Source: Hoeflea phototrophica DFL-43 (lineage in GTDB: Bacteria; Pseudomonadota; Alphaproteobacteria; Rhizobiales; Rhizobiaceae). Taken from it: a DNA stretch of 64,000 bases. Positions 1 through 9,047 of this stretch are shown one piece after another (within the stretch, counting starts at the first letter, position 1; the number at the start of each line of letters is the position of its first letter). Below the pieces are notes generated by a model that made no database searches, was not told where the DNA came from, and saw nothing but the letters and a program-made list of their open reading frames with translations. The translations under genes were made by a program, and so were the position numbers. Where the stretch lies: positions 1,010,461-1,074,460 of the forward strand of contig NZ_CM002917.1 in NCBI RefSeq assembly GCF_000154705.2. Direction: 5' to 3'.

Positions 1-1
1 T

Positions 2-472
2 GGCGTTGAAAAGGTAGTTCTCAATCATGCGGCACTTGCCACGCCGGACCTGGTGCGGGCTGCCGCCGCCGAATTCGGAAGCCAGGCAATCATTGTGTCG
101 ATCGACGTGAAAAAGTCCCTCTTTGGCGGCTTTCAGGTTTACTCCGCGAGCGGAGCCCGGGTGAGCGAGAAGGATCCGGTCAAGTGGGCCCGGCAGGTCG
201 AGGCTTTGGGCGCCGGCGAGATCTATCTCACCTCGGTAGACCAGGAGGGAACCATGAGCGGCTACAAGCTCGATCTCGTCGAGACCGTGTGCGCCGCCGT
301 CAGCGTTCCCGTCATAGCATCGGGTGGCGCCGGAAGCCTTGAGGATTTCAAGGCGGCAAAACAGACAGGCGCGTCAGCTGTGGCTGCTGGTGCGATGTTC
401 GTCTTTCAGGGGCCGCACAGGGCTGTGCTGATCACCTATCCGCCAAGGGATCAACTGGAGGCTGCGCTCTGA
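2..472 (+). CDS. wbuZ: HisF-like sugar-amidation subunit (WbuZ family), 5' end outside window
   Basis: The frame is open from the first bases, so the true start is upstream; 156 C-terminal residues are visible. HisF-type TIM-barrel signatures are seen: IIVSIDVK in an early strand and IASGGAGS near the phosphate-binding end. HisF proper makes imidazole glycerol phosphate. The WbuZ branch works with a HisH-like partner (WbuY) to feed ammonia to an N-acetyl-sugar amidotransferase, and such an enzyme is encoded at 1728-2834, so I assign this copy to surface-sugar amidation rather than histidine synthesis. The HisH-like partner is not in the window and would be expected just upstream. Its stop overlaps the next start (TGATG). 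Confidence 0.8.
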   Translation, partial: GVEKVVLNHAALATPDLVRAAAAEFGSQAIIVSIDVKKSLFGGFQVYSASGARVSEKDPVKWARQVEALGAGEIYLTSVDQEGTMSGYKLDLVETVCAAVSVPVIASGGAGSLEDFKAAKQTGASAVAAGAMFVFQGPHRAVLITYPPRDQLEAAL

Positions 473-1731
473 TGATGGCTGATCTGAAACGCAATTTCTA
501 TGTCGGGTTCATCGCCCTCTCGATAATGATGTCGATGCTTGTGGGGCAGGACGCATCGGTGAGACCCTACTCGCCGGTCTATTTTGCCATCGTGCTTCCG
601 GCACTGGTCGTGCCGCTCTTGTGGTGGAGAGGCATTGCGGCGGCTGCAATGGGCATCGGCTGGCCGCTCGTGGTTCTCGCGCTTCTTGCCGGCGGCTGGC
701 AGCTTGCGATGGGAGACTACCGTGCCGTCATCCAGCTTTTTCTATTCGTCTGGGTGCTGTTGTGGGTATGCGCGCTTGATGTGCGTCTGAGCACCAGGGC
801 CTACATGGTCCTGTTTGCGGGATCGATTGTCGCTGGCTGTGTGGGCTACTTCGTCCTGCACAACAATCCGTGGGGGTTCCTGCCGCGAATGACCTCCTCC
901 GACTTCACGATCTGGCGGCTCTCATTCTTCCCAAGCGTCGTGTTGACTGGATTGTTCTCGCTTTTTCTGTTGATTGCAGTTGCCGAGAGCCGGGAGAGCT
1001 TTCGGCTCCGCCTGGTGTCAAACATGGCGGGGTTCTATTTCCTGATATTCTCCTTCGTCAGGACCGCCATGCTGGCCGGTGCGATTTATGCGCCTTTGGC
1101 AGTCTGGTTCTCCAGGGTTCGGGAGAACTGGCGCATCTTGTTCTTCGTTCCAGTGATTCTGGTTCTGCTCATTCATGGCTCCATTCTGGTCGCCCCCCAT
1201 TTCCTTGTGCTTTTTCAAGACAATGAAATCGTTTCCCGGCTGTTGCTGCGCGGCAAGACGGGGCTCGACGTAAAGGATGTTTACGACCAGATTTCGCGTC
1301 CGTGGATATGGCAGAAGCACTTCGAGTTTTTCCTTAGCAGCCCCTACCTGATGGGCCTTGGCAATTTCGATTTCTTCTCTCTGGCCGTACCCGTTCCCGA
1401 GCCGAACCAACCGGTTCTGTCTGGTTCGGAAGCCCTGGTTACCCGCCTTCTTGCCACGTACGGCTGGCCCGCATTCTTTCTGATCTACTTCATGGTCGCC
1501 CGGCTCTACCAGCATGCAAGAGCCGGCGACTATCTGGTCTGCGCCATCTTCCCCGGTGTTGTGATCCTGGCCATGAACTATGGCAGCGTGCTGCACCCGT
1601 CGAGCTTCCTTTTCGTGCTCTACTTCCAGCTCCTGATTCACGGGCGAAAAACCTTTGCTGATAATGTCAGAGAGGATATGACCTCCGCGAGAGCTGCTGA
1701 CCCGCATATTCGTGAGAGTAATTCCGCATGA
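472..1731 (+). CDS. Polytopic membrane protein, putative O-antigen polymerase (Wzy-like)
   Basis: 419 residues with about ten hydrophobic segments and a large loop before the last ones. The loop region (GLGNFDFF, then a hydrophobic block with TYGWPAFFL) resembles the periplasmic loop area of Wzy/O-antigen ligase-type proteins, which are poorly conserved in sequence. The role, polymerising lipid-linked O-units at the periplasmic face, is inferred from topology and position between amidation genes. It overlaps the preceding gene by 1 bp and the next by 4 bp (ATGA), so translation is probably coupled. An intact O-antigen ligase-like gene exists at 14653-15867, so polymerase is more likely than ligase here. 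The start could also be the second ATG at 475. Confidence 0.65.
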   Translation: MMADLKRNFYVGFIALSIMMSMLVGQDASVRPYSPVYFAIVLPALVVPLLWWRGIAAAAMGIGWPLVVLALLAGGWQLAMGDYRAVIQLFLFVWVLLWVCALDVRLSTRAYMVLFAGSIVAGCVGYFVLHNNPWGFLPRMTSSDFTIWRLSFFPSVVLTGLFSLFLLIAVAESRESFRLRLVSNMAGFYFLIFSFVRTAMLAGAIYAPLAVWFSRVRENWRILFFVPVILVLLIHGSILVAPHFLVLFQDNEIVSRLLLRGKTGLDVKDVYDQISRPWIWQKHFEFFLSSPYLMGLGNFDFFSLAVPVPEPNQPVLSGSEALVTRLLATYGWPAFFLIYFMVARLYQHARAGDYLVCAIFPGVVILAMNYGSVLHPSSFLFVLYFQLLIHGRKTFADNVREDMTSARAADPHIRESNSA

Positions 1732-2834
1732 CAGTCTGCACACGTTGCATCATGGATACGACCGATCCCGACATCAGGTTCGATGCCGAAGGTGTCTGCA
1801 ATCATTGCCATCGTTATGACCTGGTATCCAGAACCCGCCTGATCCCTGCCGAGGAGCGGGATGAGCGGCTCAAGGCGCTGATCGACGAGATCAAGGCGGT
1901 GGGCAACGGAAAGCCCTATGACTGCGTCATCGGCGTGAGTGGCGGAGTTGACAGCACCTATGTCGCCTGGCTGGTGAAGAAGCTCGGTTTGCGCCCGCTC
2001 GCGGTGCATCTGGACAATGGCTGGAACTCGGAGCTCGCCGTCGCCAATATCGAGAAGACGCTCAACACGCTGGGCATCGATCTCTACACCCATGTTCTCA
2101 ACTGGGAGGAATTCAGGAACCTGCAGTCGTCCTTCCTCAAGGCATCGACGCCGGATGGCGAAGTCCCGACCGACCATGCCATTTTCGCGCTGCTCTACGA
2201 ACTGGCGGCGAAGCATGGGCTCAAGCACGTCATTACCGGCACAAATGTGGTCTCGGAAGCCATTTTGCCGGAGAAATGGGGCTACGGATATTTCGACTGG
2301 CGGTACGTCAAGGATGTTCACAAGCGGTTCGGCACGTCACGATTGTCCACCTATCCGCATTTTTCGCTGATCAAGCTTGCCTATTTCGTCTTCATACGGC
2401 GCATTCGCATGGTCTCCATCCTCAACTATGTCAACTACGACAAGGCGGAGGCCATGGATGTGCTGCAGAACCAGCTCGACTGGGTCTATTATGGCGGCAA
2501 GCACTACGAGTCCATCTACACCCGCTTCTACCAAGCCTATATCCTGCCGCGGAAGTTCGACATCGACAAGCGCAAGGCGCATTACTCCAATCTTGTTCTT
2601 TCAGGCCAGATGACCCGGGAAGAGGCCCTGGAGCAGATGAAACTGCCGGTCTACCCCGAAGACCTGCTTGAGGAAGACCGCGAATACACGATCAAGAAGC
2701 TTGGTTTTTCCGAGGCGGAGTTTGACGCCATGATGTCCGCGCCCACCAGGACCTTCGAGGATTACAAGACCAGCCACAAGATCTTCGAAACGGCCAAGAA
2801 GATGGTCAATGCGACGCGGCGCTATGTCGGCTGA
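1728..2834 (+). CDS. wbpG: N-acetyl sugar amidotransferase (WbpG/WbuX family)
   Basis: 368 residues. An N-terminal zinc-ribbon pattern CTRC...CNHC (about residues 4-27) precedes an ATP-pyrophosphatase P-loop SGGVDST near residue 70, the hallmark of this family. The known role is ATP-dependent amidation converting an acetamido group of a nucleotide sugar or lipid-linked sugar to acetamidino, using ammonia from a HisH/HisF-like pair. The WbuZ-like gene at the window start is the matching partner. The start overlaps the preceding stop by 4 bp. An amidinated or amidated amino-sugar in the O-unit is therefore predicted; the exact sugar is not deducible. Confidence 0.88.
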   Translation: MTVCTRCIMDTTDPDIRFDAEGVCNHCHRYDLVSRTRLIPAEERDERLKALIDEIKAVGNGKPYDCVIGVSGGVDSTYVAWLVKKLGLRPLAVHLDNGWNSELAVANIEKTLNTLGIDLYTHVLNWEEFRNLQSSFLKASTPDGEVPTDHAIFALLYELAAKHGLKHVITGTNVVSEAILPEKWGYGYFDWRYVKDVHKRFGTSRLSTYPHFSLIKLAYFVFIRRIRMVSILNYVNYDKAEAMDVLQNQLDWVYYGGKHYESIYTRFYQAYILPRKFDIDKRKAHYSNLVLSGQMTREEALEQMKLPVYPEDLLEEDREYTIKKLGFSEAEFDAMMSAPTRTFEDYKTSHKIFETAKKMVNATRRYVG

Positions 2835-2874
2835 GCCGGCGGACGACCGGATCAGACGGGGCGGCACATCTTCC

Positions 2875-4107
2875 ATGAAAGTCCTATTCATCCACGTTAC
2901 CGGCGCATTTGGCGGCTCGTCGCGCAGTCTTGCCGAAGCTGTCCGGGCCTTTCCCGAAGGCGTTGAAGCGCATTTTCTGACGCCGCGCGGGACCGTCGAA
3001 GGTTTTTTTGAAAAGCTCGGAAAGGTGATGGCTGTGTCCGGACTGAGCCAGTTCGACAACACCCAGTACAGCCACTATCGCGGCTTCCGGTGGTTGGTGC
3101 TGCTGCGGGAAATTGCAAACCTGCCTTCCACATTTGCCGCCATACGCGAAGCAAAGCGGCTCTGGCCCGATATCGACCTTATTCACCTCAACGAATTTAC
3201 CGGGCTCTTGCCGATGTGGCTTGCCAAACGGCGCTATGGCGTACCGGTAGTGGTCCATGTCCGTTCCGTCGCTCGCCTCGACCGCAAGGCGCTGCGCAGC
3301 CGCTTCGTCAACCGGGTCTTGCGCGCCAACGCCGATGCGGTGATTGCAATCGACGAGACGGTCCGCCAGAGCCTGCCGGATGACTTGCCGGTCGAGGTTA
3401 TCCACAATGCCTTTACGCCAAAGCCCGCGGGCGTGCCCGACCCGGCATTGTCCGACAGGATCGCGCAGTTGCGGCCCGGCGCCCTGCGTCTCGGCTTTGT
3501 CGGCAATCTGCTGAAGGTCAAGGGGATCCTCGATCTCGTCGAGGCGGCCCGCCTCGTCAAGCAGCGCGGTGGCGATGTTGAATACGTCATCGTCGGCGAT
3601 GACGCCCGCCCCTCCACGTCACTCAAGGCCCGCCTGCTTCATGCATTCGGGCTCAATCAGAACATCAAGGCTCAAGTCCAGGCAAAGATCGCCGAATATG
3701 GTCTTGAAAACGATTTTCACATGCTGGGTTTCATGAGCGATATCGCGCAGGCTTACCGGCATTTCGACGTTCTGTGTTTTCCGTCCCACTTCAACGCCCC
3801 CGGCCGCCCGGTGTTCGAGGCTGCGTTTTCCGCAGTTCCCAGCATCGTGGCGGTAACCAATCCGACGGACGATACCATCATTGACGGAGTAACCGGGCTG
3901 GCAATCCCGCCCCACGCGCCGGAGCGTCTGGCGGGGGCAATCCTCGCCTGCGCTGCTGACCGCGAGAAAACGAAATCCATGGGTCAGGAAGCCAAAGCGC
4001 TGGCCGAACGGAATTTCAGCGTCGAGCGCAATGCCGCAGAGCTTTTTGCCGTGTTTCAAAGGTGCGTTGCCGCTGCTGGCGACGAGCGTCAGATCAAGCA
4101 GGTATAA
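2875..4107 (+). CDS. Glycosyltransferase family 4 (GT-B)
   Basis: 410 residues from the ATG at 2875 (MKVLFIHVTG, a typical Rossmann beginning); an in-frame ATG at 2809 overlaps the previous gene and would add an unlikely hydrophilic leader. The second Rossmann domain shows LGFVGNLLKVKGILDLVEA (about residue 205), the donor-binding lobe, and the GT4-type E(x7)E element near FEAAFSAVPSIVA. It should transfer a sugar from a nucleotide donor to the growing lipid-linked O-unit in the cytoplasm. Donor and acceptor are unknown. It lies 40 bp after the amidotransferase gene in the same direction. Confidence 0.85.
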   Translation: MKVLFIHVTGAFGGSSRSLAEAVRAFPEGVEAHFLTPRGTVEGFFEKLGKVMAVSGLSQFDNTQYSHYRGFRWLVLLREIANLPSTFAAIREAKRLWPDIDLIHLNEFTGLLPMWLAKRRYGVPVVVHVRSVARLDRKALRSRFVNRVLRANADAVIAIDETVRQSLPDDLPVEVIHNAFTPKPAGVPDPALSDRIAQLRPGALRLGFVGNLLKVKGILDLVEAARLVKQRGGDVEYVIVGDDARPSTSLKARLLHAFGLNQNIKAQVQAKIAEYGLENDFHMLGFMSDIAQAYRHFDVLCFPSHFNAPGRPVFEAAFSAVPSIVAVTNPTDDTIIDGVTGLAIPPHAPERLAGAILACAADREKTKSMGQEAKALAERNFSVERNAAELFAVFQRCVAAAGDERQIKQV

Positions 4108-4272
4108 CCAAACCGGTTTTCTCAGCGCGCTTCCCGAGCCGGGGCAAGTGGCCGTCGTCTCGAGACCGGGACTTCGCCAGGGCCGCTCTGCTTGACTTTG
4201 TGGCGTCAGCGCGGTTTACGAAGTCACCGGTCCGTCAACCGGACCAACATCGAAGAGCAGAGAGTTTTTCCC

Positions 4273-5628
4273 ATGCAGATTGCGATTTTCGGAACCGGGT
4301 ATGTCGGATTGGTCCTTGCGGCCACGATGTCTGACGTCGGTCAAGATGTTACCTGTGTGGATGTGGATGTGGAGAAGATCGCCGGTCTCAAGCGGGGCGA
4401 GGTGCCGATCTACGAGCCCGGTCTGGAAGCCCTTGTCCGCGACAACCAGGCCGCAGGGCGCCTGACCTTCACTACCGATCCCGCAGTCGGCGTGGCTTCC
4501 GCCTCAATCATCTTCATTGCGGTGGGAACCCCGCCGGAAGAGGATGGTTCAGCCGATCTCCGGCACGTGCTTTCGGTCGGCGAAATGGTCGGGACCTTGA
4601 TGCAGGAGCCGAAGATCATCATCAACAAGTCGACTGTGCCGGTGGGCACGGCCGACCGGGTCAAGGCCACGGTAACGGCCCGGCTCGCGGAACGGGGTCT
4701 GACCGGTCTTGAATTCGATGTTGTCTCCAATCCGGAGTTCCTCAAGGAAGGCGCTGCGGTGGCGGACTGCATGAAGCCTGACAGGATCATTCTCGGGGTG
4801 GAGACCGCCGGCGGTCGCTCCGAACAGTTGCTCCGCGAGCTCTATGGACCGTTCAACCGCAATCACGACAAGATCCTCGTGATGGATGTTCGCAGCGCCG
4901 AACTGACGAAATACGCCGCAAACTGCATGCTTGCAGCCAAGATTAGTTTCATGAACGAGATGGCGCATCTGGCTGACAAGATCGGTGCCGACATCGAGAA
5001 AGTGCGGCTGGGCATCGGATCGGACCCGCGGATCGGCTATCACTTCATCTATCCCGGCGTCGGGTATGGCGGATCCTGCTTTCCTAAGGATGTCAGGGCG
5101 CTGATCAGCACAGCCCGGGAGCATGGCATCGATCCCATGGTGATGGAGGCGGTCAACAACCGCAACAATCACCAAAAAACCCTGCTGTTCGACAAGATCC
5201 GTGCCCGTTTCGGAAGCGATCTGAGAGGGCGGACATTTGCCCTCTGGGGCCTGTCCTTCAAACCCAACACCGACGATATCCGCGAAGCGCCGTCCCGCAC
5301 GCTGATGGAGGCGCTGTGGGCCGCGGGGGCTCACGTCCGGGCCTATGATCCAAAGGCCATGAAGGCTTGCCAGGAAGCCTATGGCGATCGCCCCGATCTG
5401 TTCCTGGCGCAGTCTCAAGAACAGGCGCTGGAGGGAGCCGATGCCCTGGTGCTGGTAACGGAATGGAAGAGCTTCCGTTCTCCCGACATGGCGGAGATTG
5501 CCGCGAAATTGAAGCAGCCGGTCATTTTCGACGGCAGGAACATCTTCGATCCCGCCATGGCCGCCGGCTACGGGCTGGAGATCGTTGGTATCGGCCGCTC
5601 CAGCCGGATGCAGCCAGAAACGCTGTGA
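4273..5628 (+). CDS. ugd: UDP-glucose 6-dehydrogenase
   Basis: 451 residues from ATG 4273 (MQIAIFGTGYVGLV, the NAD-binding GxGxxG). The three domains of the UDP-glucose/GDP-mannose dehydrogenase family are present, with catalytic cysteine in GGSCFPKD (about residue 267) and the C-terminal FKPNTDDIREAPS element. The reaction is UDP-glucose + 2 NAD+ to UDP-glucuronate. The 165-bp gap after the glycosyltransferase suggests its own promoter. It may supply UDP-GlcA or derived uronic acids to this polysaccharide. A longer frame start at 4192 lacks family resemblance. Confidence 0.93.
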   Translation: MQIAIFGTGYVGLVLAATMSDVGQDVTCVDVDVEKIAGLKRGEVPIYEPGLEALVRDNQAAGRLTFTTDPAVGVASASIIFIAVGTPPEEDGSADLRHVLSVGEMVGTLMQEPKIIINKSTVPVGTADRVKATVTARLAERGLTGLEFDVVSNPEFLKEGAAVADCMKPDRIILGVETAGGRSEQLLRELYGPFNRNHDKILVMDVRSAELTKYAANCMLAAKISFMNEMAHLADKIGADIEKVRLGIGSDPRIGYHFIYPGVGYGGSCFPKDVRALISTAREHGIDPMVMEAVNNRNNHQKTLLFDKIRARFGSDLRGRTFALWGLSFKPNTDDIREAPSRTLMEALWAAGAHVRAYDPKAMKACQEAYGDRPDLFLAQSQEQALEGADALVLVTEWKSFRSPDMAEIAAKLKQPVIFDGRNIFDPAMAAGYGLEIVGIGRSSRMQPETL

Positions 5629-5736
5629 TCACCCAGTCCCGGAATTGAGTGCGCGCGTGTCGTCGGCCAGGACGCAATGCAGATCATGCGTGTTTCCTGT
5701 TTTGGGCGGTGACAACAACGTCGAAGCGCTGCAGCC

Positions 5737-6771
5737 TCAGTCCAGCATGTCCGCCTGCGTTCCGTTGAGCGCATGCTGCACATAGCTGACTTTCATGAGC
5801 AACTCGCTCAGTTCCGCTTCGTTCAGACGCGTTGTGTTGTGCGAATTGTACTCTTCCAGCTGGTTGAGGCGCGCCTCGCCTTCTTCAACGAAAATCGAGT
5901 AGTTCAGGTCCCTGCCATCGGCAGGGATCCGGTAGTAACCACCCAGGTCATCGGCGATGGCGAATTCCTCGCGGCTCAGCAGCACTTCGAAGATTTTCTC
6001 GCCATGCCTCGTCCCGATTTCCTTGATCGGATGGTCGGGCTGCTTGAACAGGCCGGTGATCGCCCTCGCCAGCACCGCAACCGTGCTTGCAGGAGCCTTC
6101 TGCACGAAGATGTCGCCGTTGCGGCCATGAGTGAAGGCATAGATCACCAGCTCCACCGCCTCTTCCAGCGTCATCATGAACCGGGTCATGTCGGGGTTGG
6201 TGATGGTGATCGGCTTGCCGGCGCGGATCTGCTCGATGAAGAGCGGGATGACAGAGCCGCGTGACGCCATGACGTTGCCGTAGCGGGTTCCGCAGATCAC
6301 AGTCTGTGCAGGATCCAGGTTGCGGGAGGCGGCAACCATGACCTTCTCCATCATCGCCTTGGAAATGCCCATGGCATTGATCGGATAAACCGCCTTGTCG
6401 GTGGAAAGGCAGACCACCCGTTTCAACCGGTGGGTAATGGCCGCTTCGAGCACGTTCTCGGTGCCAATCACATTGGTCCGGACGGCTTCCATCGGATGAA
6501 ATTCGCAGGATGGGACCTGTTTCAGGGCGGCGGCGTGAAAGCAGTAGTCGACCCCGCGCATGGCGCGCTCGACGCTTGCCAGATCGCGCACGTCGCCCAG
6601 GTAGAACCTGAGCTTGGGATGGTTGAAATGCTTGCGCATGTCATCCTGCTTCTTCTCGTCCCGGCTCAGGATCCGGATTTCGCGGATGTCCGTGTCAAGA
6701 AAGCGCTTGACCGTCGCGCGACCGAAGGATCCGGTTCCTCCGGTAATCAACAGCACCTTGTCTGCAAACAT
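5737..6771 (-). CDS. wbjB: UDP-GlcNAc 4,6-dehydratase/5-epimerase (WbjB/FnlA/CapE family)
   Basis: 344 residues, the usual family length. The N-terminal TGGTGSFG NAD site is followed by STDKAVYPINAMGISK, where Met replaces the classical SDR tyrosine (MxxxK), diagnostic of this inverting dehydratase group. It converts UDP-GlcNAc to the 4-keto-6-deoxy-L-talo intermediate of UDP-L-FucNAc, L-RhaNAc and L-QuiNAc pathways. It is last in a four-gene minus-strand run (9977 to 5737) and has an AGGAAG ribosome site 7 bases before ATG. It converges on ugd with no clear terminator between. Confidence 0.88.
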   Translation of the reverse strand: MFADKVLLITGGTGSFGRATVKRFLDTDIREIRILSRDEKKQDDMRKHFNHPKLRFYLGDVRDLASVERAMRGVDYCFHAAALKQVPSCEFHPMEAVRTNVIGTENVLEAAITHRLKRVVCLSTDKAVYPINAMGISKAMMEKVMVAASRNLDPAQTVICGTRYGNVMASRGSVIPLFIEQIRAGKPITITNPDMTRFMMTLEEAVELVIYAFTHGRNGDIFVQKAPASTVAVLARAITGLFKQPDHPIKEIGTRHGEKIFEVLLSREEFAIADDLGGYYRIPADGRDLNYSIFVEEGEARLNQLEEYNSHNTTRLNEAELSELLMKVSYVQHALNGTQADMLD

Positions 6772-6892
6772 CCGTTACTTCCTTGAATTTGACTGGTCGG
6801 ACTTGTCTGGGCCGTGTGATGCCCGGTCGACGGAAAACCGTCAACCCGTGCAGCATGATATGTGGTTCGGTGCAGCCCGGCAAAGCCTCAGG

Positions 6893-7744
6893 TCACCTGG
6901 CGTTTGCCAGTTCCGCGATCATCTCGGGCCATGAAGGAGGTGTGTAGCCGAAGCAATCGCGAAACCGGGTTGAATCGAGGCTGCGGTCGATCTTCAAGGC
7001 GGTGTCGGGAACCACCTTGATCGAAGGATGCAGGTGCTGCTTGATCAGGAGAAGCAGGGCATGCTTGTCGATGGGCTCGCTGGACACCTGAAACATTCCA
7101 TGCGCCTCGGTCCTGTTTGTCAGAACTGTCTCGATGATCCGCGCCATCTCGATCGTGGTAAACCCGGAAAAGATCGCATTCTGAAATCCCTTGACGGTTC
7201 CCCGCTGCGCCAGCACCCATTCGAGCAGGCTGGATTTGCGGCTGAGTTCATGGCCGATGATCGAGGTGCGCAGCGTGATGCAGCCTTCGTCGTCCACCTC
7301 GCCGAGGAATTTCGACCGCCCGTAGAGATCTTCCGCATCCGAGACGTCGGATTCCAGGTAATTCCCCTTGCGCCCAGAGAAAACGCAATCCGTGCTCATG
7401 TGCACCAGTCGGGCGCCCGCAACGCGGCACAGCACGGCCAAGCGGTGCGGCAGCAGCGCATTGATTTCAAGGCTGAGGATCGACTGCTTGGCGGAAGGCC
7501 GCTGCTTGATGATTCCGACGCAGTTTATCACGGCATCGGGCTGAAACTGCGCCATCACTTCGCTGACCCGGTCGATGCTGCGAACGTCGATGCCGAAGAA
7601 CGAATTGTCCTCGGTAAACAGCCCGTAGCTGTCGTAGCTGGATTTGTCCTGGCGCAAGGTCACCGCCACCTGGTGGCGCGGGGACAATTGCTTGAGAAGC
7701 TGGTGTCCCAGCATGCCGTCGCCGCCCAGTACAAGTATTCGCAT
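6893..7744 (-). CDS. RmlD-like SDR reductase of UDP-L-amino-sugar synthesis (WbvR/FnlB type)
   Basis: 283 residues from ATG 7744 (MRILVLGGDGMLGHQ). The glycine-rich NAD site, HMSTDCVFSG and YGRSK (YxxxK) match the dTDP-4-dehydrorhamnose reductase family. Beside a WbjB-type dehydratase, the parsimonious role is reduction of the 4-keto intermediate. The short RmlD-like form without a C-terminal cupin is closer to WbvR (UDP-L-RhaNAc) than to the longer FnlB (UDP-L-FucNAc); this subtype call is inference. No WecB-like 2-epimerase is visible nearby, so the final sugar (RhaNAc versus QuiNAc) stays open. Confidence 0.75.
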   Translation of the reverse strand: MRILVLGGDGMLGHQLLKQLSPRHQVAVTLRQDKSSYDSYGLFTEDNSFFGIDVRSIDRVSEVMAQFQPDAVINCVGIIKQRPSAKQSILSLEINALLPHRLAVLCRVAGARLVHMSTDCVFSGRKGNYLESDVSDAEDLYGRSKFLGEVDDEGCITLRTSIIGHELSRKSSLLEWVLAQRGTVKGFQNAIFSGFTTIEMARIIETVLTNRTEAHGMFQVSSEPIDKHALLLLIKQHLHPSIKVVPDTALKIDRSLDSTRFRDCFGYTPPSWPEMIAELANAR

Positions 7745-7773
7745 GTCCCTCTCCATTCCTGTCCGAAAAATCA

Positions 7774-9045
7774 TCACCGCGTACGGTGGCCGGCCGCACG
7801 GGCGCGCTTTTCCGCGCGGAACCATTCAACCAGCTGATCAAAAAGCGTGTCCATGTTGTAGTTCTTTTCCATGTAGGCACGGCCGCGCCGACCCATCTCC
7901 GCCCGCTCGTCCGGGCTCTTGGTGGCAAGCTCTGCAATCGCGGAAGCCAGCGCCCGGGGCGAGCCCGCATCGACGCCGATGCCGGCGCCGCTGTCGCTGA
8001 CGATCCTTTTCACATCACCGCTGACACAGGAGACGATGGGCCTGCCTGCGGCGAGATAGGATTGCAGCTTGGCCGGCACGGTCACCGCGAAGGCGGGTTC
8101 GTCGCGCAGCGAGATGAGTAGCGCGTCGGCCTGCCGGTAGAAAGCCGGCATCGTGGTGGACGGAAACCTGCCGAGGCAATGGAAGGTCTCCGACAACCCG
8201 CGTTTGGCCGATTGTTCGCGCACCCAGTCGAGCTTGTGGCCGTCCCCGACGATGACGAACTGGATGTCCTTGCGGTCCCTGAGCATCTCCGCCGCGCCCA
8301 CCACCGTCTCGAAATCCTGGGATGCGCCGACATTACCGGTGAACACCACCTTGAAGCCTTGCGGCAGCACGGGAAGGCCGGTGTCGTCGATCGGCGCCGC
8401 ATCCTTTCGCAGGTCCTCCCATTGCGGGAACCAGCGGACCTCGCGCGGCTCACCCGCAACGCGGCGGATCGAGGTCTCGAACCCCTGCGACGTGGCCAGG
8501 ATCACGTCGCTGCCGGCATAGACCCTTCGTGCGAGCCAGCTCGCCACCCTGTCGGCGAGCGGTGAGTTCAGCATGCCCGAGGCCGAAAGGCTTTCCGGCC
8601 AGAGGTCGAGCACCCACAGGAACATCGGGGCTTTGGCTTTCCAGGCAGCCACCATGCCGGGGAAGCCCACGGTCACCGGCGAGATCTCGTAAACGAACAC
8701 GGCGTCGTAGCGATTTGCCAGGCGAAACAGCGACACCACGCTCGCCGTCAGCGCGAAGCTGAAATAGTTGAGCACAAGTCCGATCTTGCTTTTCCGCCCG
8801 CGCGGAATGAGCGGTGCGCGGATGACCCGCACGCCCTCGTGCGTTTCGGTCCACGGGCCGCGCCAGCCATGTGAGGGAAAGATCCTGCCGGTGGGATAGT
8901 TTGGCAGCCCGGTCAGCACCGTGACGGCATGACCGCGCTCGACAAGCCCCACGGCAAGCTCGTTCAGTCTGATATCCTCGGGCCAGAAATACTGGCTGAC
9001 GATCAGGATGTCGAGTTTGTCCCGGGCGGGCGGTCCGGCATTCAT
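7774..9045 (-). CDS. wbuB: Glycosyltransferase family 4, WbuB-like (L-FucNAc/QuiNAc transferase type)
   Basis: 423 residues from ATG 9045, two bases after the previous stop. Features are ILIVSQYFWPEDIRLNELA at the N-terminus, VVFTGNVGASQDFETVV opening the donor domain and the GT4 loop AAGRPIVSCVSGD. WbuB-type enzymes commonly occur in the same clusters as WbjB-like dehydratases and attach L-FucNAc or related sugars. Here it lies directly upstream (in transcription) of the reductase and dehydratase genes, which supports that donor. An alternative ATG at 9075 overlaps the upstream gene. Confidence 0.8.
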   Translation of the reverse strand: MNAGPPARDKLDILIVSQYFWPEDIRLNELAVGLVERGHAVTVLTGLPNYPTGRIFPSHGWRGPWTETHEGVRVIRAPLIPRGRKSKIGLVLNYFSFALTASVVSLFRLANRYDAVFVYEISPVTVGFPGMVAAWKAKAPMFLWVLDLWPESLSASGMLNSPLADRVASWLARRVYAGSDVILATSQGFETSIRRVAGEPREVRWFPQWEDLRKDAAPIDDTGLPVLPQGFKVVFTGNVGASQDFETVVGAAEMLRDRKDIQFVIVGDGHKLDWVREQSAKRGLSETFHCLGRFPSTTMPAFYRQADALLISLRDEPAFAVTVPAKLQSYLAAGRPIVSCVSGDVKRIVSDSGAGIGVDAGSPRALASAIAELATKSPDERAEMGRRGRAYMEKNYNMDTLFDQLVEWFRAEKRARAAGHRTR

Positions 9046-9047
9046 GG

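Noticed and set aside
1018..1743. 241-residue minus-strand frame opposite the polymerase gene
   Set aside because: Antisense to a well-supported membrane protein; its composition is that of a reverse-strand shadow in GC-rich DNA.
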